64,000 nt of DNA from Reticulascus tulasneorum (lineage: Eukaryota; Ascomycota; Sordariomycetes; Glomerellales; Reticulascaceae). Positions 60,651 to 64,000 of this stretch are shown piece by piece; the first letter of the stretch is position 1, and each line of letters begins with the position of its first letter. The DNA lies in the NCBI GenBank assembly GCA_001557505.1, contig LSAX01000010.1:1488001-1552000 (forward strand). Reading direction: 5' to 3'. The notes beneath the pieces are model-generated. The model ran no database searches, was not told the DNA's origin, and worked only from the letters and a program-made list of their open reading frames with translations. A program made the translations under genes and the position numbers.

Positions 60651-62724
60651 GAGCGGCTCTCCTCTCTCACCACGTCTCTCTGTCTCTCTCTATCTTTACA
60701 TCTCTCTTTTGGTTTCTGGTGAACCCCCCCACATACACACACCTGAGATGATCACACGTTTTCAAATGGGATGGAACTAACGAAATGGACTTTCCCCCTT
60801 GGCTTTTTCCCTTTCCACTGGAAAGGCAGCACAAGTCAATATGATGAAGGAATGGGCGTGTTTGGTCACGAAACCCAGCTAACGAGCTCATGGAAGACCG
60901 GACGTATGTGTATATGATGGCAATGCCTCTCTTCTGTATCAGAACGGCTTTCTCAAAGCCGAGACCCGGTATTTTGGCTGGAAGGGAAATCGATTGACTT
61001 CTGGATGCAGGGCTATGTATGTTGGCTGGAAATCTCGCTTCGAGCACTTTCTCGGAGTGTTTGGCGTGACGGCGTCTCTCTTTCTCAGCACTGTTTGAAT
61101 ATGGAATTTCTGGATAGATCGTTAGTATGGCTTGTAATCCTCTGGTATTAGATCGGGTTGTCTCCAACCGAACCGATATTGACAGATTGACAAAATCAGG
61201 CTCTCTTTTCCCAATGTGCCATGGTATGAATTTGCAGTTGGGTCTCTTGTAGTTAAGACGCTGTTATTCAGGTCGATACATCAATTCCCGAGACTTTTCC
61301 CTTCCCATGCCCTTATATGTTATGGATGACTTGGTTGATTAGGCCGAGGAATGCCAACATCAGAGGAGGTAGTCGACCTTTTGAGATGCATCTTGGCTTC
61401 ATGATCCATGCGAAACGCTGACCAGGCTAGTCAGCAGGTCCCATGCTGGTAAATCAGACAGCTTTGCATTGGCAGAAAGCGTAGGGCTAGGGAACCAAAT
61501 CTGCTGGGGAGACTTATTCAAGGCTGGAACCTTAAACTCGAGGTCCTATACCTTGCGAACATAATTAATCAAATGAAGACACAAGGAGTAAGTGAGCAGT
61601 AGCAAAGAGTCGTCTGGATCGGAAAGCTCGATTTTCGACTGGTGACATTGGAGGAGGAGGAAGAGTAGTCGAGAGGCTGAGGCTGCGCAGATGTCCAGTG
61701 TTGTCCTGAGGTGGCACTAAGCCTTCTCTTCTACAAACCCAGAGAACTTATTGGTCACAATGCACCCATTACTGAAAGCGAATTATTAAATTCGGTATTG
61801 CATTCCTGGCCGACTACCTCACTCATTAAACGCTCAGTTTGTCGAAAAGACCGAGTGTGGCTAGTATACGGTTCAAGTTTCATTTCAAAATTTACTGGCC
61901 TGGAAGCATGTTGCTCGTCCCGCCGGTCACTAATGAGAATGAGCTCGTCGCCAGCACTGCGCTGACCATTTTAGAACTCTCTGGGGGGGACGGGACCAGT
62001 CGACACTAATTAAGAGTCAAGTGCTATGTAGGACACACTAGCCAGGTGATGATTATGCTGCACTTGGCAGCACTCAGGAAAATCATCCATTGATTTCATC
62101 CGCAGACCGACGGTATGGGGGCTTCGGTCTACGGTAGGGGAACTTTGGTGGCAATGCCCTCCTGGTAACCCGTCTCGTGCGACATGGTTCGGTCTAGGAA
62201 TCAAACTTTCAACGAGACAATCCATCCACGTTTATAGAACGACCCGACCAAGCCGGTGTCTGATTGGGCTAGTCGAGCCCATCCTTGCTCTGTGTCGGTC
62301 GCCTAATTGGGCTTAGTAGATTGGGCTTGGGGGCGGCCAACAGAGACGCAGGATTCCGACAAGTACGTATACGTCAAGTTCTGCGCTCCTTTTCTGTTCC
62401 TCAAAGATGGAGGGAATTCAAACTTGTCCTGTCATCTAGACAGATTCGCATTCTCGAAAACTATCACGGCAATTCGGACTCGAAACTTTGCGTTGTGTCG
62501 CGACTGTTTCTACATCTTCCTGACCGCAACCGCCCTGCGCCATTTGGAGTCGGGCACAGCCACCCTCCCAACAAACGGTGAGCTGACAAAACTGCACAAA
62601 CGCGACCCAACTCCTGCGAAAACAAGGCGACCGAACGAGAAAAAAACCAAGCGGATAGCCTACGGGAGCAGCCGAGGGAACCAATACCACAACAAAGGAG
62701 ACGCTTCATTCCGACTTAGAGACA
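60651..62724. other. Intergenic / promoter of the downstream Zn2Cys6 gene
   Basis: Two kilobases between two + strand genes. A CT microsatellite-like stretch lies just after the upstream stop (about 60660-60715). The rest has short frames only. The last several hundred bases are the promoter and leader of the regulator gene starting at 62725. Confidence 0.5.
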
Positions 62725-64000
62725 ATGACGTCTGTTTCGTCGCGGGGTAGATCCCCTCATTCTCCATACGATTTCGACTCTGCTGGCGAGACGGACGACT
62801 CGTGGCAGTATCTTGAGTACGCATCAAGCGGACCGGCCTCCATTGGGTTTCTTCCAAGTCCAGCCAGCGGTAGCCTCAATGGTTATGCCATCGTTGGTCA
62901 AGTTCCTGCAGCCTCGCCGGCCGCTCTGTCTCCGCTCTACCTCGACCTCGACCAACCGGCTTTTCCGACGACATCGTTTGACCAGGCCGGTTCCTTCACT
63001 GCAACTTCGGCGCCGACAGACGCCCATTTCATCCCGGGTGCTCATGATGCCGACCAGTTCCTCACACCGGGGGGGTACCTGTTCAGTGAAGAACAGCTCA
63101 ATGGTAAGGGATCATCCTCGGGGTTGAATCCTTTCACCTTTTGCTACTCGAGCTAACCTTGCTGAACTTCAGACATTTCACCATTCGGCTCTTTCCCATC
63201 AAACATGCCCTTGACAGGCCTCGAATCTTTCGACTCGCAACAGCAGCAGCAGCTCGATTTGGGCATCCCACACCGGTATCAATCCCCACAAGCCCAGAGC
63301 AACGTCCCGCCGTGGAATCCCACAAACTTGAAGGCGGATCTCACTGTAGACGATTTCTTCCCGTCTTCTCATAATTCTGCCTCCACGAGTCCGTATCTCT
63401 CCGGTTCCACCTCACCCGATATCAAGCACGAGGGGGAGAAGTCGTCGACGCCTCCGAGTCCGATACGCAAAGTGAAGGGCAGCAAAGTAGAGAAGAAGAA
63501 GAATGACCAAGCCGGCAAATTCGTCATCGTCACACCCACATCAATCAATGCGAACGCCGGTAGCCAAAACCCGTTCGAATGCTTCGACGCAATGCGGAGC
63601 AGCCAAAGGGGTCGGAAAGGTCCTCTTGCCAATTCCATAAAGCAGAGCGCCCTCCAGGTGCGGAGGTTGGGCGCCTGTTTCTGCTGCCACAGCCGGAAGG
63701 TCAAATGCGACAAGGAACGGCCGTGCAAAAACTGCAAGAAAATCATGGTCCAGGTTCCTCAGGTTGTCTGCTGGCAGTTCCAGGATTTCTTGACGGTATT
63801 ATTCCCGGATTTCATCCGAAGCCATTTCCGGAAAGACCAGATGAGCAAGTTCATGAGCGAAAATGTCGAAGGACTCAGCAGATCTGAGCAGACCTACCCG
63901 ATCGAACTTTTCTCTGGGCCACGCTTTTCAACCGTGCTGACGGTCAAAGGCAAGTTCTTCACCCCGAAGACTGCCGAAGTCCAGCAGCATTGGCACCTGC
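62725..64000 (+). CDS. Zn2Cys6-type transcription factor, 3'-truncated by the window
   Basis: Exons are 62725-63103 and 63173 to beyond the window end; the 69-bp intron 63104-63172 has a GTAAGG donor and TTCAG acceptor and joins a split Asp codon. About 402 residues are visible. The N-terminus is Ser/Pro/Asp-rich and acidic, with a short glutamine run (SQQQQQLDLG) and an acidic/Ser stretch, typical of activation regions. A basic KVKGSKVEKKKND patch precedes the cluster: C295-x2-C298-x6-C305-x5-C311-x2-C314-x11-C326, with HSRKVKCDKERPCKNC between. The last spacer (11 residues) exceeds the usual 6-9. It runs straight into a conserved-looking WQFQDFLTVLFPDFIRSHF block. Unlike most family members the cluster is internal, not N-terminal. 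The DNA-binding role is inferred from the cluster; targets are unknown. Confidence 0.87.

Overview
The window looks like a nuclear chromosome segment from a filamentous ascomycete (Pezizomycotina, probably Sordariomycetes). The evidence is many short introns (about 49-147 bp, GT-AG with CTAAC/CTGAC-like branch points, plus one GC-AG intron), fungal-only families (PalH, PTH11-like rhodopsin-domain protein, three fungal zinc-finger regulators), long intergenic spacers rich in poly-C/poly-G, CT tracts and AGGTAGGTACCT-type motifs, and no operons. I rebuilt gene models by hand from reading frames and splice signals. No RNA evidence was available.

Layout. 0-3.2 kb: 3' two thirds of CDC48 (+), convergent with a small two-exon gene of unknown function (-). 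3.2-14.0 kb: gene-poor, ending in a repeat-rich, pyrimidine-rich leader before a vacuolar HMT1-type half ABC transporter (+, 14.0-17.1 kb). 19.1-20.8 kb: ceramide synthase (-). 23.6-25.9 kb: the ambient-pH sensor PalH (-). 30.3-33.7 kb: KTI12 and a conserved unknown nuclear-type protein in tandem (-). 33.7-38.0 kb: gene-poor, with one candidate 59-residue two-exon gene. 38.0-44.2 kb: a divergent pair sharing a promoter of about 1 kb, a 923-residue protein with a WD40-like C-terminal half (-) and an 8-exon amino-acid permease (+). 46.8-48.1 kb: PTH11-like rhodopsin-domain membrane protein (+). 49.2-51 kb: C2H2 regulator with a long leader carrying short ORFs (-). 54.8-56.5 kb: 6-exon Zn2Cys6 regulator (-). 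59.5-60.7 kb: conserved unknown protein (+). 62.7-64 kb: 5' part of another Zn2Cys6 regulator with an unusual zinc-cluster spacing (+), running off the window.

The genes do not form one obvious pathway or a secondary-metabolite cluster. Housekeeping functions (CDC48, ceramide synthase, KTI12) alternate with environment-facing ones (PalH, HMT1-like transporter, permease, rhodopsin-domain protein, transcription factors). I found no transposon, CRISPR array, tRNA or rRNA that I could support. No clearly new multi-gene system emerges. The most unusual items are the 923-residue WD40-like gene with its divergent permease partner, the candidate 59-residue gene, an intron whose only in-frame stop is made by its own donor site, and a decayed-looking membrane-protein fragment at 54.4-54.8 kb.
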